40,623 nucleotides of DNA from Saprospiraceae bacterium (GTDB lineage Bacteria > Bacteroidota > Bacteroidia > Chitinophagales > Saprospiraceae), in the NCBI GenBank assembly GCA_030729925.1, contig JANQWK010000049.1, positions 1 to 40,623 of the forward strand, in the 5' to 3' direction. Below the pieces are notes generated by a model. The model made no database searches and was not told the origin of the DNA. It was given only the letters and a program-made list of their open reading frames with translations. Numbering within the stretch: the stretch's first letter is position 1; each line of letters begins with the position of its first letter. Positions 1 through 10,325 of this stretch are shown one piece after another. A program made the position numbers and the translations under genes.

Positions 1-57
1 TATGGAAGCGATAGCGGAAAATTCCACTTAGTCGAAGAAAAGCGATTACCTTTTTAA
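1..57 (+). CDS. possible C-terminal tail of an upstream gene (partial)
   Basis: Frame 1 is open from the window edge to a TAA at 55-57 and encodes 18 residues ending EEKRLPF. The peptide is plausible as protein, but such a short open stretch is also expected by chance. No function can be assigned. The alternative is that this is plain intergenic DNA ahead of the palindromic repeat. Confidence 0.2.
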   Translation, partial: YGSDSGKFHLVEEKRLPF

Positions 58-67
58 AGGTCGAGGG

Positions 68-116
68 ATTAATAAGGGTAATCAGGTGCAAGCCACCTTA
101 AGGTGCCTTGCACCTG
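68..116 (+). repeat. palindromic intergenic repeat, copy 1
   Basis: A 15-base lead (ATTAATAAGGGTAAT, 68-82) is followed by a 34-base near-perfect palindrome (83-116) centred on CCTTAAGG. The arms pair at 16 of 17 positions. The same 49-base unit occurs inverted at 8827-8875 with one change in the lead. It lies just beyond the 3' end of the minus-strand gene at 156-572 and could fold into a strong hairpin. Confidence 0.8.
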
Positions 117-155
117 TGATTTAACACACTGTTTATCAATATTTTAAATTTGATT

Positions 156-572
156 TTAACGCAAAACATCCGCAAAAAAGAAATAGCAGATTGCGGCATC
201 GCGGGGTTGGATCCCTTTGAAATACCAGGCTACACCTTTATTGGGTTTGAGGAGGCGATCGGATTTGAGGTAGAGTAAAATTTTATGATTGGGAGCCAGG
301 AGTTTGTCATCCTTGAAATAAGCCAGAGTGGACTGATTGGGGCCGAGGATATGGTTGCCTTTGAGTCGGCCGAGCACCTTTTTGTTGACCAGTTTGATAT
401 CATCCCCTTTTAGCGTTGCCAAAGTTATTCTATTGGAAGCAATCAGTTTGCCATCCTCCAGATAGCCGATAACAATCCGATTGGGGGCAATGATTTGCTG
501 AGCCGATAGGGGGATATTTTTTGCCGTAAAGGCAAGCAATAAGATAAATTTGAGGATCCAAATTGAATGCAT
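156..572 (-). CDS. small secreted repeat protein, beta-flower-like
   Basis: A 138-residue protein with a hydrophobic N-terminal signal peptide (about residues 1-25, ending SAQ). The mature part is five to six imperfect repeats of 16-19 residues with a pattern close to PN-x3-L-x-YLK-x-DKLLA (for example PNQSTLAYFKDDKLLA and PNHKILLYLKSDRLLK). Short alternating hydrophobic strands ending in turns resemble the four-fold beta-flower or small beta-propeller repeats of Bacteroidota exported proteins; this is a fold guess, not a recognised family match. No catalytic motif is visible. It is divergent from the porin gene at 632. The start is supported by the signal peptide and by a TATATTTA box 5 bases upstream. 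Confidence 0.65.
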   Translation of the reverse strand: MHSIWILKFILLLAFTAKNIPLSAQQIIAPNRIVIGYLEDGKLIASNRITLATLKGDDIKLVNKKVLGRLKGNHILGPNQSTLAYFKDDKLLAPNHKILLYLKSDRLLKPNKGVAWYFKGIQPRDAAICYFFFADVLR

Positions 573-631
573 ATACCTAAATATAAAGCTTTTTTTGGAT
601 TTTTTTTAGCTTTGGCCAAAAGCACAATCTT
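573..631. promoter_or_regulatory. divergent promoter region, two -7-like boxes
   Basis: On the minus strand TATATTTA (578-585) sits 5 bases before the ATG at 572. On the plus strand TAGCTTTG (607-614) sits 17 bases before the ATG at 632 and matches the Bacteroidota -7 consensus TAnnTTTG exactly. No TTTG at the usual 19-20 base distance was found for either, so the calls are tentative. Confidence 0.35.
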
Positions 632-1945
632 ATGCAGCTTCCTATTCGCGTTTTAACCACTGTTTTTTGTTGTGTTGTCACCCTTGTCGGGGTGCGGGCA
701 CAAAGCCCGGTGGATAGCGCTACACTCATCTTGTCTGTAGAATACCGTCCGCGCACAGAATTCCGGTATGGATACAGGCAGCTCCCGGCCACGGGATCCG
801 AACCTGCCTTTTTCACTTCCCATCGGGCGCGGATCAATGTGGATTATGCTTTTCAAAAGTTCAGGCTGTATGCCTCGTTACAAGATATTCGGGTGTGGGG
901 AGAAGAAGACACGCGGGATCCTGCGGGAGATGCTCAGTTTTTTGAATTTTATGCAGAACCGCGGATTGCCCCAAACCTGAAGGCGAGGATAGGTCGGCAG
1001 GTCATTTCTTATGCAGATGAGCGTTTGTTTGCCAGCAACAATTGGCGACAGGCAGGAGGTAAGCACGATGCCCTACGATTGATGTTTCAAAAACCGGGAC
1101 TAAATATGGATTTCATTGCTGCCTTCAACCAAACCCGAGCCAGGAATTTCGGCACCCTGTACGACCCGGGATTTGATTTTTACAAGGTATTGTTGGCCCA
1201 TTTTTTTTCCTGGCAACTTTCCGACCCTATCAAACTTGTGGGGATCAACTTTGCCGACGCTTATCAGGATGCGGAGGGAAGTCGGAAAACCCACTTCAAA
1301 TACACCCAGGGAGGGATCCTGACGGCTCAGCTCCCAGCTGCGCGGTTCACCTTGTCTGCCTATTATCAGCATGGAAGAACAGAAAGTGGAGAGCAGCTCA
1401 GGGCTTGGTATATAGACCCGCAGGTTTCTTTTTCCGCAGGAAAAAACCACAGGATCAATTTGGGGGTTCAGGTTTTCAGTGGCGATGCGGATCCTAACGA
1501 CGGCATCTCTGAAGCCTTTCTTGCCCAATATGGCGCCTTTCACAGGTATAATGGCAGGATGGATTACACCGAACGAACAGTGAGGACATACAACCATTCC
1601 GGTATTCTAAACCCTTACCTGATCCAGGACTTCAAGTTTACCCCAAAATGGGGACTGATCTGGGAGAGTCACCTGCTTGGAACCACCACGCCCATTCGCA
1701 GTACCAGTAATGGAATTTACAATGGCCATAAGCGAATTTATGGTTGGGAAAACGACTTGAGGTTCCGGTACAAGCCCAACTCCTTTACCAGTATAGAATT
1801 GGCCTATCTGTTTATGTTTGCCAACGAAAAACTCACCCTGTTGCCTGCTGGTGCCGGGGGTAATGTGGACATCCTGCCTCAGTTTGCCTACTTAGAAATC
1901 ACCTGGACGCCGGAGCTCTTTCGGCATCGGAGCAAAGCAAAATAA
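632..1945 (+). CDS. outer-membrane beta-barrel porin, alginate-export-like
   Basis: A 437-residue protein with a signal peptide (about residues 1-23, cleavage after VRAQ). The rest alternates amphipathic strands rich in aromatic residues, as in outer-membrane beta-barrels. Early segments such as EYRPRTEFRYGYRQ, SHRARINVDY and IGRQVISYADERL resemble the alginate-export (AlgE-like) porin family found across Bacteroidota. The family fits in length (roughly 400-500 residues), though members are rarely alginate-specific, so the solute is unknown. It stands alone: divergent from the small repeat protein and convergent with the AraC-type gene, whose stop lies 18 bases away with no clear terminator between them. 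The ATG at 632 is chosen because the signal peptide begins there. Confidence 0.7.
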   Translation: MQLPIRVLTTVFCCVVTLVGVRAQSPVDSATLILSVEYRPRTEFRYGYRQLPATGSEPAFFTSHRARINVDYAFQKFRLYASLQDIRVWGEEDTRDPAGDAQFFEFYAEPRIAPNLKARIGRQVISYADERLFASNNWRQAGGKHDALRLMFQKPGLNMDFIAAFNQTRARNFGTLYDPGFDFYKVLLAHFFSWQLSDPIKLVGINFADAYQDAEGSRKTHFKYTQGGILTAQLPAARFTLSAYYQHGRTESGEQLRAWYIDPQVSFSAGKNHRINLGVQVFSGDADPNDGISEAFLAQYGAFHRYNGRMDYTERTVRTYNHSGILNPYLIQDFKFTPKWGLIWESHLLGTTTPIRSTSNGIYNGHKRIYGWENDLRFRYKPNSFTSIELAYLFMFANEKLTLLPAGAGGNVDILPQFAYLEITWTPELFRHRSKAK

Positions 1946-1963
1946 TACCCAGCTAACGCAACA

Positions 1964-3613
1964 TCAAGTGGAAGGTTTGTCGGATCGAGTCTGTGTCAAA
2001 TACTGGGAAGGAGTGAGCCCTGTTTGTTGTTTGAACAAGCGCACAAATGTGGTATAGCTATTGAACCCACATTGATCCCCTATTTCCCGGATGCCGGGTA
2101 CTTTCCCTTTGCTGGTCATCATTTTTTGCGCAGCCAGGATCCGATAATTGTTGATGTAGGCATTAAAATTGAAATGACTATAGGTATTGATGGCTTTGGA
2201 CACATACGTGTCATTAGAAGCAAACTGTCGGCTCAGGGCAGCAATGTTCAAATTTCGATCCCTGTACAGTTCTTGGCGATCCACAGCCGTATCAATATCC
2301 CGGAAAAGTTGCCACAATTTGTCATCGAAACCGCTTGGCTCTGATTGTTCAGGCTCAATAGCAGCAACCGAATGCCGTTCCAGAATAGCTTCATTCTTGC
2401 GAAACAGCTCCTGCATTAAGAAGCGGGTGCGCACCAGCAGGAATCCAATTACAGCAGATATGGCTACTGCGATAACCAAGAAAAAAACCAGGAAAATAAT
2501 TTTACGGCGATTGGCCTGTATTTCTCCCTGCTGCAGTTGAATTTGCCTGACCTTATCCTCCATTTCATACAACGCTTTTAATTCGTCGTAGCGAACCATT
2601 GCATCCTCGGTAATCCTTTCGCGAGTAGCTTCCTGGAATTTGTTCAAGAAAGACTCGTAAAGGGGAATATTTCCCTCTTCCACAGCCGTACGCAACAAAC
2701 CCCAATAAGCCATTTCCCATTGGTCATACACTTCCAATTCCTCAAAAACAGCAAGTGCATATTGGTACTTTCGGCGCGCCTCCGCAAAATTGCCCTCATC
2801 TATATCCACTTGCCCCAGGTTACTCACGGACACAGCCTCCTGGAAGCGAAACCCATTCAAGACCGAAAGTGCCCTGCTCCGTTCCAAAAAGGTTCTGGCA
2901 CCGGGGTTATCCCCAAGCATCAAATTTAAATACCCTATATTCAGCAAGGCATCTGCCATACCATAAGGATGATCAAGCGACTCAAAACGATCCAATGACT
3001 GAAGGAAGTAGTTTTTTGCCCCCAAGAGGTCTTTATTACTTTTTAAACCTACTCCGATATTCTGCAAACACAACCCGATATTAATCGTATCTTGCACTTG
3101 CTGAAAATAAGTCAATGCTTTTTCAAGATAAAGGATGCCCTCATCCGTATTTTGGCGTTTAATTTCTAATAGCCCTAAATTTATTTGGGTCTCAGCCATA
3201 CCCAAACTATCCCCTTTTTCCTCGGCAATCAACATGGATTTGTGATATGCCTCCAATGCTTCCGGCAGGTTGTTCTGCATTTCCAGCACTATTCCCAGGT
3301 TGTTCCAGCAGGACTCTGCCAAGTCCCTGTCCAATGGCACATAATCACTCGCCAATGCCTCTTCATAAAACTTTGCCGACAAATACAAGTTACCCTGAAA
3401 GTAGTTGGTCAAGCCCAGCAAAAATGCCCCCCTGGCAATCCCTTCCTCATCCTCAGCAAACTTAGCTTCAGCATAGAATACCTGTGAAAGGGAATCGGCC
3501 AATAGCAATTGGGAGGGAATCATCCCCTTGATGGTCACAAAATCGTTACCAAAAGCACTCTCTGCAATGACCCAACAAAACAGAATAGTTACGATGAAGT
3601 TACGCTTAAGCAT
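1964..3613 (-). CDS. membrane-anchored AraC-type regulator with N-terminal TPR repeats
   Basis: A 549-residue hybrid sensor-regulator. Residues 1-22 form a signal sequence. About residues 60-330 are tetratricopeptide repeats (motifs such as CWNNLGIVLEMQNNLPEALE and MADALLNIGYLNL). A single transmembrane helix lies at about 371-394 (KIIFLVFFLVIAVAISAVIG). The C-terminal about 100 residues are an AraC-type helix-turn-helix pair, with IAALSRQF and IREIGDQCGFNSYTTFVRLF as the two recognition units. The expected topology is periplasmic TPRs and cytoplasmic DNA-binding domain, as in other Bacteroidota one-component membrane regulators. It is divergent from katG across 194 bases, so katG or the gene itself are natural candidate targets; this is inference from position only. 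Confidence 0.85.
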   Translation of the reverse strand: MLKRNFIVTILFCWVIAESAFGNDFVTIKGMIPSQLLLADSLSQVFYAEAKFAEDEEGIARGAFLLGLTNYFQGNLYLSAKFYEEALASDYVPLDRDLAESCWNNLGIVLEMQNNLPEALEAYHKSMLIAEEKGDSLGMAETQINLGLLEIKRQNTDEGILYLEKALTYFQQVQDTINIGLCLQNIGVGLKSNKDLLGAKNYFLQSLDRFESLDHPYGMADALLNIGYLNLMLGDNPGARTFLERSRALSVLNGFRFQEAVSVSNLGQVDIDEGNFAEARRKYQYALAVFEELEVYDQWEMAYWGLLRTAVEEGNIPLYESFLNKFQEATRERITEDAMVRYDELKALYEMEDKVRQIQLQQGEIQANRRKIIFLVFFLVIAVAISAVIGFLLVRTRFLMQELFRKNEAILERHSVAAIEPEQSEPSGFDDKLWQLFRDIDTAVDRQELYRDRNLNIAALSRQFASNDTYVSKAINTYSHFNFNAYINNYRILAAQKMMTSKGKVPGIREIGDQCGFNSYTTFVRLFKQQTGLTPSQYLTQTRSDKPST

Positions 3614-3770
3614 GTTCGGTTAATTAATTTGCCGTAAGGTATATCTAAAATTAAAACAATGTTTACCCGAACCGGACAAAAATGGGCCTCTATTAATCAG
3701 AATAGTCCCTGTCAATACACCTATTGAAAAATTCAAAATCGAGGGCTGCCCCTCACCGCTGGAAATTGAG

Positions 3771-3778
3771 TAACTTTA
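3771..3778 (+). promoter_or_regulatory. -7-like box upstream of katG
   Basis: TAACTTTA lies 29 bases before the katG ATG and is one base off the TAnnTTTG consensus. No TTTG/TTG is present 19-20 bases further upstream, so the promoter may need an activator or the call may be wrong. Confidence 0.3.
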
Positions 3779-3801
3779 GGGTTGATAACAAATAAAACTG
3801 A

Positions 3802-6030
<2,229 letters not shown>

Positions 6031-6062
6031 CGAACAGCTCAGTATAAATTTAGTATGTTGCG

Positions 6063-6100
6063 AACAGGTGATTCCCCGTGGGGAGTCACCTGTTTTTTTT
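6063..6100 (+). terminator. Rho-independent terminator of katG
   Basis: A long stem (AACAGGTGATTCCCC pairing with GGGGAGTCACCTGTT, one G-T pair, 2-base loop) is followed directly by a run of eight T. It starts 33 bases after the katG stop. Confidence 0.85.
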
Positions 6101-6131
6101 AACTTTATGCGGTGACCAAAACTACCGCAGC

Positions 6132-6530
6132 ATGTTGCCTAAAAATCTCGAAGAACACATCCAAAAGCTCGCTTACGAAGGAGCGGAGTTTGAAACCCTG
6201 GTAAAAGAGCTCAACCGCTTGTCCCCAAATTTCCCGCCCGAAACCATCGCCTTTGTTCGCAAGAAACTCGATGACTATATCGTCACCTATCAACTTGCCC
6301 TGGAAGAAAAAAACAAAGTGCTCTTTCCCCTGTTTTTAGGGATTATCATTTTTATCTTCGGAATCGCCATCTACCTCTACACCCAATCTGCCAATACCCC
6401 CCAAAATACGCTTTTGAAGTACGCTGTGATGCTACTCGGAGCATGGTTGACCTGGAGAAGCTACTCAAAATGGAAGTTACCCGTTTCTCATTTTATGCAG
6501 ACAAGCCCCCGGTTCAGGAGAAAATCCTAA
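6132..6530 (+). CDS. small membrane protein of unknown function
   Basis: A 132-residue protein. The first about 65 residues are soluble, charged and helical (KNLEEHIQKLAYEGAEFETL). Two transmembrane helices follow (about 68-86, FPLFLGIIIFIFGIAIYLY, and about 97-114), with a basic C-terminal tail. No family is recognised. The frame is open further upstream to a GTG at 6078, but that would place the start inside the katG terminator, so the ATG at 6132 is preferred. A TAACTTTA box (6100-6107) lies 24 bases before this ATG. It has no close partner: a 67-base gap separates it from the next gene. Confidence 0.65.
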   Translation: MLPKNLEEHIQKLAYEGAEFETLVKELNRLSPNFPPETIAFVRKKLDDYIVTYQLALEEKNKVLFPLFLGIIIFIFGIAIYLYTQSANTPQNTLLKYAVMLLGAWLTWRSYSKWKLPVSHFMQTSPRFRRKS

Positions 6531-6571
6531 TTTTCGTAACGCAAAAGCGAGTCTGTCTTCAATTTATTATT

Positions 6572-6579
6572 TAACTTTG
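6572..6579 (+). promoter_or_regulatory. -7 box for the membrane protein/regulator cluster
   Basis: TAACTTTG matches TAnnTTTG exactly and ends 18 bases before the ATG at 6598. It overlaps the alternative TTG start at 6577, which argues for the later start. No clear TTTG lies 19-20 bases upstream. Confidence 0.35.
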
Positions 6580-6597
6580 AATTTCAAAGTTCTTTTA

Positions 6598-7224
6598 ATG
6601 AAAAACAAGCAAAGTTACCTTCAAGACCTTGCGGAAGTCCGCGCGATGATGGAGCGCTCCTCCAAATTTTTGTCCTTATCGGGTTTGGCGGGCTTACTTG
6701 CCGGTTTATATGCGTTATTGGGCAGTTACATCGTATGGCGGGTACTGGGATTCGACCCGGCGAAGCCTGTGGATCTGGTTAGTAGCTTTTGGGGCATCCC
6801 TGAAGCGCTGTTGGCGCCGGTAGCTGTAGCAGTCGGGGTATTATTTTTTGCCGCAGGCACGGCTATTATCCTATCGGCGGGCAAAGCCAGGAGCAAGCGG
6901 GAGAAGCTGTGGAATCCGGCAGCCAGAAGAATGATCATACAACTGCTCGTTCCGCTGGTTTGTGGAGGCACACTTGCGCTGATTTTCATGGCCAGGGGCA
7001 TGGCGGAAGTCACGGTATCGTTTACCCTGATTTTTTATGGCTTAGGGCTGTACAACGCCGGGAGGTTCACATACGGAGAAATCAGCAGTTTGGGACTGAT
7101 CAACCTCGTGCTGGGTTTGCTGGCCGCCTGGAAGCCTGCATACGGATTGTTGTGTTGGGCGGCGGGATTTGGATTGGCGCATATCCTTTACGGCATCTAT
7201 ATGCACTATCGCTACGAAAGATGA
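6598..7224 (+). CDS. polytopic membrane protein, partner of the downstream winged-helix regulator
   Basis: A 208-residue protein with a short charged N-terminus (KQSYLQDLAEVRAMMERSSKF) and about six transmembrane helices filling the rest (for example LSGLAGLLAGLYALLGSYIVW and VAVGVLFFAAGTAIIL). No enzymatic motif is visible. Its stop overlaps the next start as ATGA at 7221-7224, so the two are translationally coupled. In Bacteroidota, membrane proteins of this type are often found directly before a small winged-helix regulator. An in-frame TTG at 6577 would add seven residues but overlaps the probable promoter box. Function unknown. Confidence 0.75.
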   Translation: MKNKQSYLQDLAEVRAMMERSSKFLSLSGLAGLLAGLYALLGSYIVWRVLGFDPAKPVDLVSSFWGIPEALLAPVAVAVGVLFFAAGTAIILSAGKARSKREKLWNPAARRMIIQLLVPLVCGGTLALIFMARGMAEVTVSFTLIFYGLGLYNAGRFTYGEISSLGLINLVLGLLAAWKPAYGLLCWAAGFGLAHILYGIYMHYRYER

Positions 7225-7520
7225 AATCCATATTGCTCAAACTCCACAAAGCATTTGAAAGCAGGATCAGACTGGGGATCATGTCTATGCTCGTAGTCAA
7301 TGAAACCTTGGACTTCAACGCCCTCAAGGAGTACCTGGAGTTGACGGATGGCAACCTTGCCAGTCACCTGAAAGCCCTCGAAAAAGAAGCCTTTATTGGC
7401 ATTAAAAAAACGTTTATCGGCAAGAAACCCAACACCCGCTACTACATTACCCCACAAGGGAAAAAAGCATTTGAAGACCATTTGCAAGCCTTACAGGCAC
7501 TTATTGACCTCAAAGAATAA
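7221..7520 (+). CDS. winged-helix transcriptional regulator
   Basis: A 99-residue cytoplasmic DNA-binding protein. The sequence fits a winged helix of the MarR/ArsR-like HTH_34 type: helix SRIRLGIMSMLVVNETLDF, recognition segment LKEYLELTDGNLASHLKALEK, then a beta-wing GIKKTFIGKKPNTRYYITPQG and a final helix. There is no added ligand domain. The ATG at 7221 overlaps the stop of the membrane protein upstream, and the DUF4153-like gene starts 14 bases downstream, so the three form one operon. It probably regulates this operon, though no operator was identified. Confidence 0.85.
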   Translation: MKSILLKLHKAFESRIRLGIMSMLVVNETLDFNALKEYLELTDGNLASHLKALEKEAFIGIKKTFIGKKPNTRYYITPQGKKAFEDHLQALQALIDLKE

Positions 7521-7534
7521 CCATCCCACCGCTT

Positions 7535-8782
7535 ATGAAATCAGAAATATTGAACCATTTGGACCAACCGGAGCAACTCGAAGCCTTGTATCGAAAGGAC
7601 AAAGCGGCTTTTAAGGCCGCTTTCCATGAACTCCGACCTGAGTTTCCCGATCATGTGGTCCTAAGTGTATGGGAAGCCCGTCTGAACTATGGGAAAGCCA
7701 TTCTCCCTACGGGAAAAAGAAAAGAGATCCTGCTGGTGCTATTGCTGGCGGTATTATCGGGACTGTTTGCCAAGCTTCCGGCCTTTTCGGGAGTAGAAGA
7801 AGACCACTTTTACCTGCGAAACTTTGCCTTTTTCGTTTTTCCGGCACTGAGTCTGTACTTTTTGTGGCGGGAAAAAGCAAGTATGCAACTGTTGGTAGGA
7901 ACCGGAGTTGCGATTGGACTATTATTGATCTACATCAATGTCCTTCCATTTGACCTGGACAGCGACACTTTTGTCCTAACACTTCTGCATCAACCCCTAT
8001 TGTTATGGGGGCTTACCGGTCTCGCTTTTATGGGATCTTTACGACATGCCCCGATACAAAGGCTGGACTACTTGCACTACAATGGCGATTTGGTCGTCAT
8101 CTCCACCCTTATCGGATTGGCGGGTATGATTCTGACGGGTATGACCATTGGTTTATTTGAACTTATTGACATAAACATTACCGAATGGTACTTCGAGCAC
8201 CTGGTCGTATTTTGTCTTCCGGCCATCCCAATTGCAGGCACCTTTCTCATCAAAAATAACCCACAAATAGTTGGGAAAATTGCCCCGCTCATTGCGCGCA
8301 TCTTCAGTCCGATTGTTCTCGTGATGCTGACCATCTATTTGTTTGCTATGGTTTTTACCGGCAAAGAAGACCCTTACAATGACCGAGAATTTCTCTTATT
8401 ATTCAATTTGTTGCTCATTGGGGTCATGGCGCTCATGATATTCTCGCTGGCTGGGCAAGCAGAAGCAAGCCAAAACCGTTTATCGCTCGTCACGCTCTTT
8501 TTACTGGCTATGGTAACCATCCTCATCAACAGCATAGCACTGTCGGCTATTCTCTTCCGCATTGCCAATTACGGAATCACCCCCAACCGGGCGGCTGTCA
8601 TGGGAAGTAACTTATTGATGCTTGTCAACTTATTATGGGTGGCCTTTCGCATGCTGCAGTTCCTGAGGAAATCCGACTCAACCCTGCACCCTGGCGAAGC
8701 CATAGGCCGGTTTTTGCCCTTATATGTGTTATGGGTCGGGCTCGTAACCTTTGGGTTCCCTTTGATTTTCGGGATGGAGTAA
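7535..8782 (+). CDS. DUF4153-like polytopic inner-membrane protein
   Basis: A 415-residue protein with a cytoplasmic N-terminal part of about 60 residues and about eleven transmembrane helices. The segment around YGITPNRAAVMGSNLLMLVNL near the C-terminus resembles the conserved ITPNR region of DUF4153 proteins, which are widespread in Bacteroidota and have no known biochemical role. It is the last gene of the operon with the small membrane protein and winged-helix regulator. The start at 7535 directly follows the regulator stop. The following palindromic repeat at 8827-8875 could stop transcription from this operon, but no T run supports that. Confidence 0.65.
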   Translation: MKSEILNHLDQPEQLEALYRKDKAAFKAAFHELRPEFPDHVVLSVWEARLNYGKAILPTGKRKEILLVLLLAVLSGLFAKLPAFSGVEEDHFYLRNFAFFVFPALSLYFLWREKASMQLLVGTGVAIGLLLIYINVLPFDLDSDTFVLTLLHQPLLLWGLTGLAFMGSLRHAPIQRLDYLHYNGDLVVISTLIGLAGMILTGMTIGLFELIDINITEWYFEHLVVFCLPAIPIAGTFLIKNNPQIVGKIAPLIARIFSPIVLVMLTIYLFAMVFTGKEDPYNDREFLLLFNLLLIGVMALMIFSLAGQAEASQNRLSLVTLFLLAMVTILINSIALSAILFRIANYGITPNRAAVMGSNLLMLVNLLWVAFRMLQFLRKSDSTLHPGEAIGRFLPLYVLWVGLVTFGFPLIFGME

Positions 8783-8826
8783 GGGAAAAAATATTTTAAT
8801 TATTTGTATATCAAATGTTTAAGAAT

Positions 8827-8875
8827 CAGGTGCAAGGCACCTTAAGGTGGCTTGCACCTGATTACCCCTATTAAT
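8827..8875 (-). repeat. palindromic intergenic repeat, copy 2 (inverted)
   Basis: The 34-base palindrome (8827-8860) is the exact reverse complement of the one at 83-116. The adjoining 15 bases (8861-8875) are the reverse complement of the lead at 68-82 with one change. It sits between the convergent ends of the DUF4153-like gene and susD, again at gene 3' ends. Confidence 0.85.
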
Positions 8876-8921
8876 ACCCAAACCGTTGAAAAAGTAACTG
8901 TAGGATAAGGATAATTTTTTC

Positions 8922-8963
8922 AAAAAAAAGAGGGGGGTACAGCTTTCGCCGTACCCCCCTCTT
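8922..8963 (-). terminator. Rho-independent terminator of the susCD operon
   Basis: A 13-bp perfect stem (8928-8940 with 8951-8963, GC-rich, six consecutive G-C pairs) has a 10-base loop. On the minus strand it is followed by a run of eight to nine T. It begins 20 bases after the susD stop. Confidence 0.9.
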
Positions 8964-8982
8964 CGTGTGGATTCACCCCAAC

Positions 8983-10290
8983 TTAAATGGTCGGATCATC
9001 CGGAGTATTTGGATTGTTGTCGCGTTCGCGAAGCGGGTAAGGATAGAAATTCCTGGTTCGCTCACCACTTGGAGGGCCTGGACGGTTAAACCGGCGGCTA
9101 TCTTCCAGTTTTTGGCCGGACATATACATTTCGATACAACGATTCTTGTAGATTTCTTCCAGAACGGCTGCCTGGGTTGCAGGGCCGCTGTAAGCTGGAA
9201 GATTGGCATTTACGCCGTAGATATCGTCGGATTTGGTCAGCACCTTGTTCAATTCAGCAATAGCACCATTGATATCATTTTTTCTCGCCAGTGCCTCTGC
9301 CTTGATCAGCATCATTTCACCGGGAAGGAAAACTGGAATTTCCTTGGTATCTGAAGTAAAGAAACCCTGAACCTTCACGTTGGTCTGGGGGTTTGCACCC
9401 AGGTAAAACGCAATACGACCATCTGCGGAATTGGGTGCTAATGCATCTTTCAGCCCAAAATTGTACAAACCATCATACGTGTTGTTATTGACCAAAGCGG
9501 TGCGATAAACGGGGTTCTGGTTAAGTGCATCGTAAGCAAAAACCGACTTGCGGGTAAGGTTGACCCGGTTGGCTGCTTCAATAGCCTTATCGTGGTTGCC
9601 CAGCATGTTGTAATAACGAGCCAACAGCGCGTTGCTTGCATCTGCTATATTGATAGCCGTACCCACTTTCGAATTGAAATACGCAGAAGGCGGAGTAGCG
9701 GAAATCGCGGAAACACCTGCTTCCAGCAATGCAATTGCATCCTGAAGGGCTTGTGTACGAGGCTTAAAAGAAACAAACTCCCCTCTCAGGAAATCGCCTG
9801 CAGAACTAGACTCGGTCGGCAATTGCTCCCAGAACTGCGCCATGGTACCAATAGCCAATGCCTTGAAAAAATGGCCATACACCTTTACCGCTGTAGCAGT
9901 ACCGGCATCGGGAATATTGGATGAATTCTCGATCACCAATTCGCTGTTGGCCATCACGATATTGGCACTCGCCCAAATGTTAGACAAAAACGAGTTGGAA
10001 TTACCCACTGTACCGCCACCGGTTTCCAAGGCAGCCAGCTCTCCGTTTCCGGTATTGATCACATACAATTCTTTAGTGGTCAAACCATTGGCAGAAATTG
10101 TAGGATACAAGGCACCTGTCGCTCCGACGGAGTAAGAACGCTTAAGACCTACCACCATACCCAGCAGACCGTCCACGCTGTTTAGTACAGCTTCACTGGT
10201 AGCCGCGTTGGGGTTTACATATTCTTTTTCACAGGCACTCGTGACCAGTAAGAAGGGCAAAAGTGCGATGAATAGATATTTATATCTCAT
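8983..10290 (-). CDS. SusD/RagB-family surface nutrient-binding lipoprotein
   Basis: A 435-residue lipoprotein. The signal peptide ends in a lipobox with C20 (LLVTSAC), so the mature protein is lipid-anchored and, as in the family, probably exposed on the outer membrane as a lid over the partner SusC channel. SusD hallmarks include the N-terminal helical repeats (VMANSELVIENSS, VKVYGHFFKALAIGTMAQFW) and the C-terminal block with FLPGEMMLIKAEALARKNDINGAIAELNKV and EEIYKNRCIEMYMSGQKLEDSRRF. It starts 35 bases after the susC stop, forming one operon closed by a strong terminator. No glycoside hydrolase, peptidase or sigma/anti-sigma pair adjoins the pair, so the substrate cannot be inferred. Confidence 0.93.
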   Translation of the reverse strand: MRYKYLFIALLPFLLVTSACEKEYVNPNAATSEAVLNSVDGLLGMVVGLKRSYSVGATGALYPTISANGLTTKELYVINTGNGELAALETGGGTVGNSNSFLSNIWASANIVMANSELVIENSSNIPDAGTATAVKVYGHFFKALAIGTMAQFWEQLPTESSSAGDFLRGEFVSFKPRTQALQDAIALLEAGVSAISATPPSAYFNSKVGTAINIADASNALLARYYNMLGNHDKAIEAANRVNLTRKSVFAYDALNQNPVYRTALVNNNTYDGLYNFGLKDALAPNSADGRIAFYLGANPQTNVKVQGFFTSDTKEIPVFLPGEMMLIKAEALARKNDINGAIAELNKVLTKSDDIYGVNANLPAYSGPATQAAVLEEIYKNRCIEMYMSGQKLEDSRRFNRPGPPSGERTRNFYPYPLRERDNNPNTPDDPTI

Positions 10291-10325
10291 GACAAATTAT
10301 TTTTTGGTAAAAAAACAGCAACAAC

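Noticed and set aside
6078-6131. Upstream GTG start for the small membrane protein
   Set aside because: It would begin inside the katG terminator hairpin; the ATG at 6132 has a box at normal distance and a better N-terminus.
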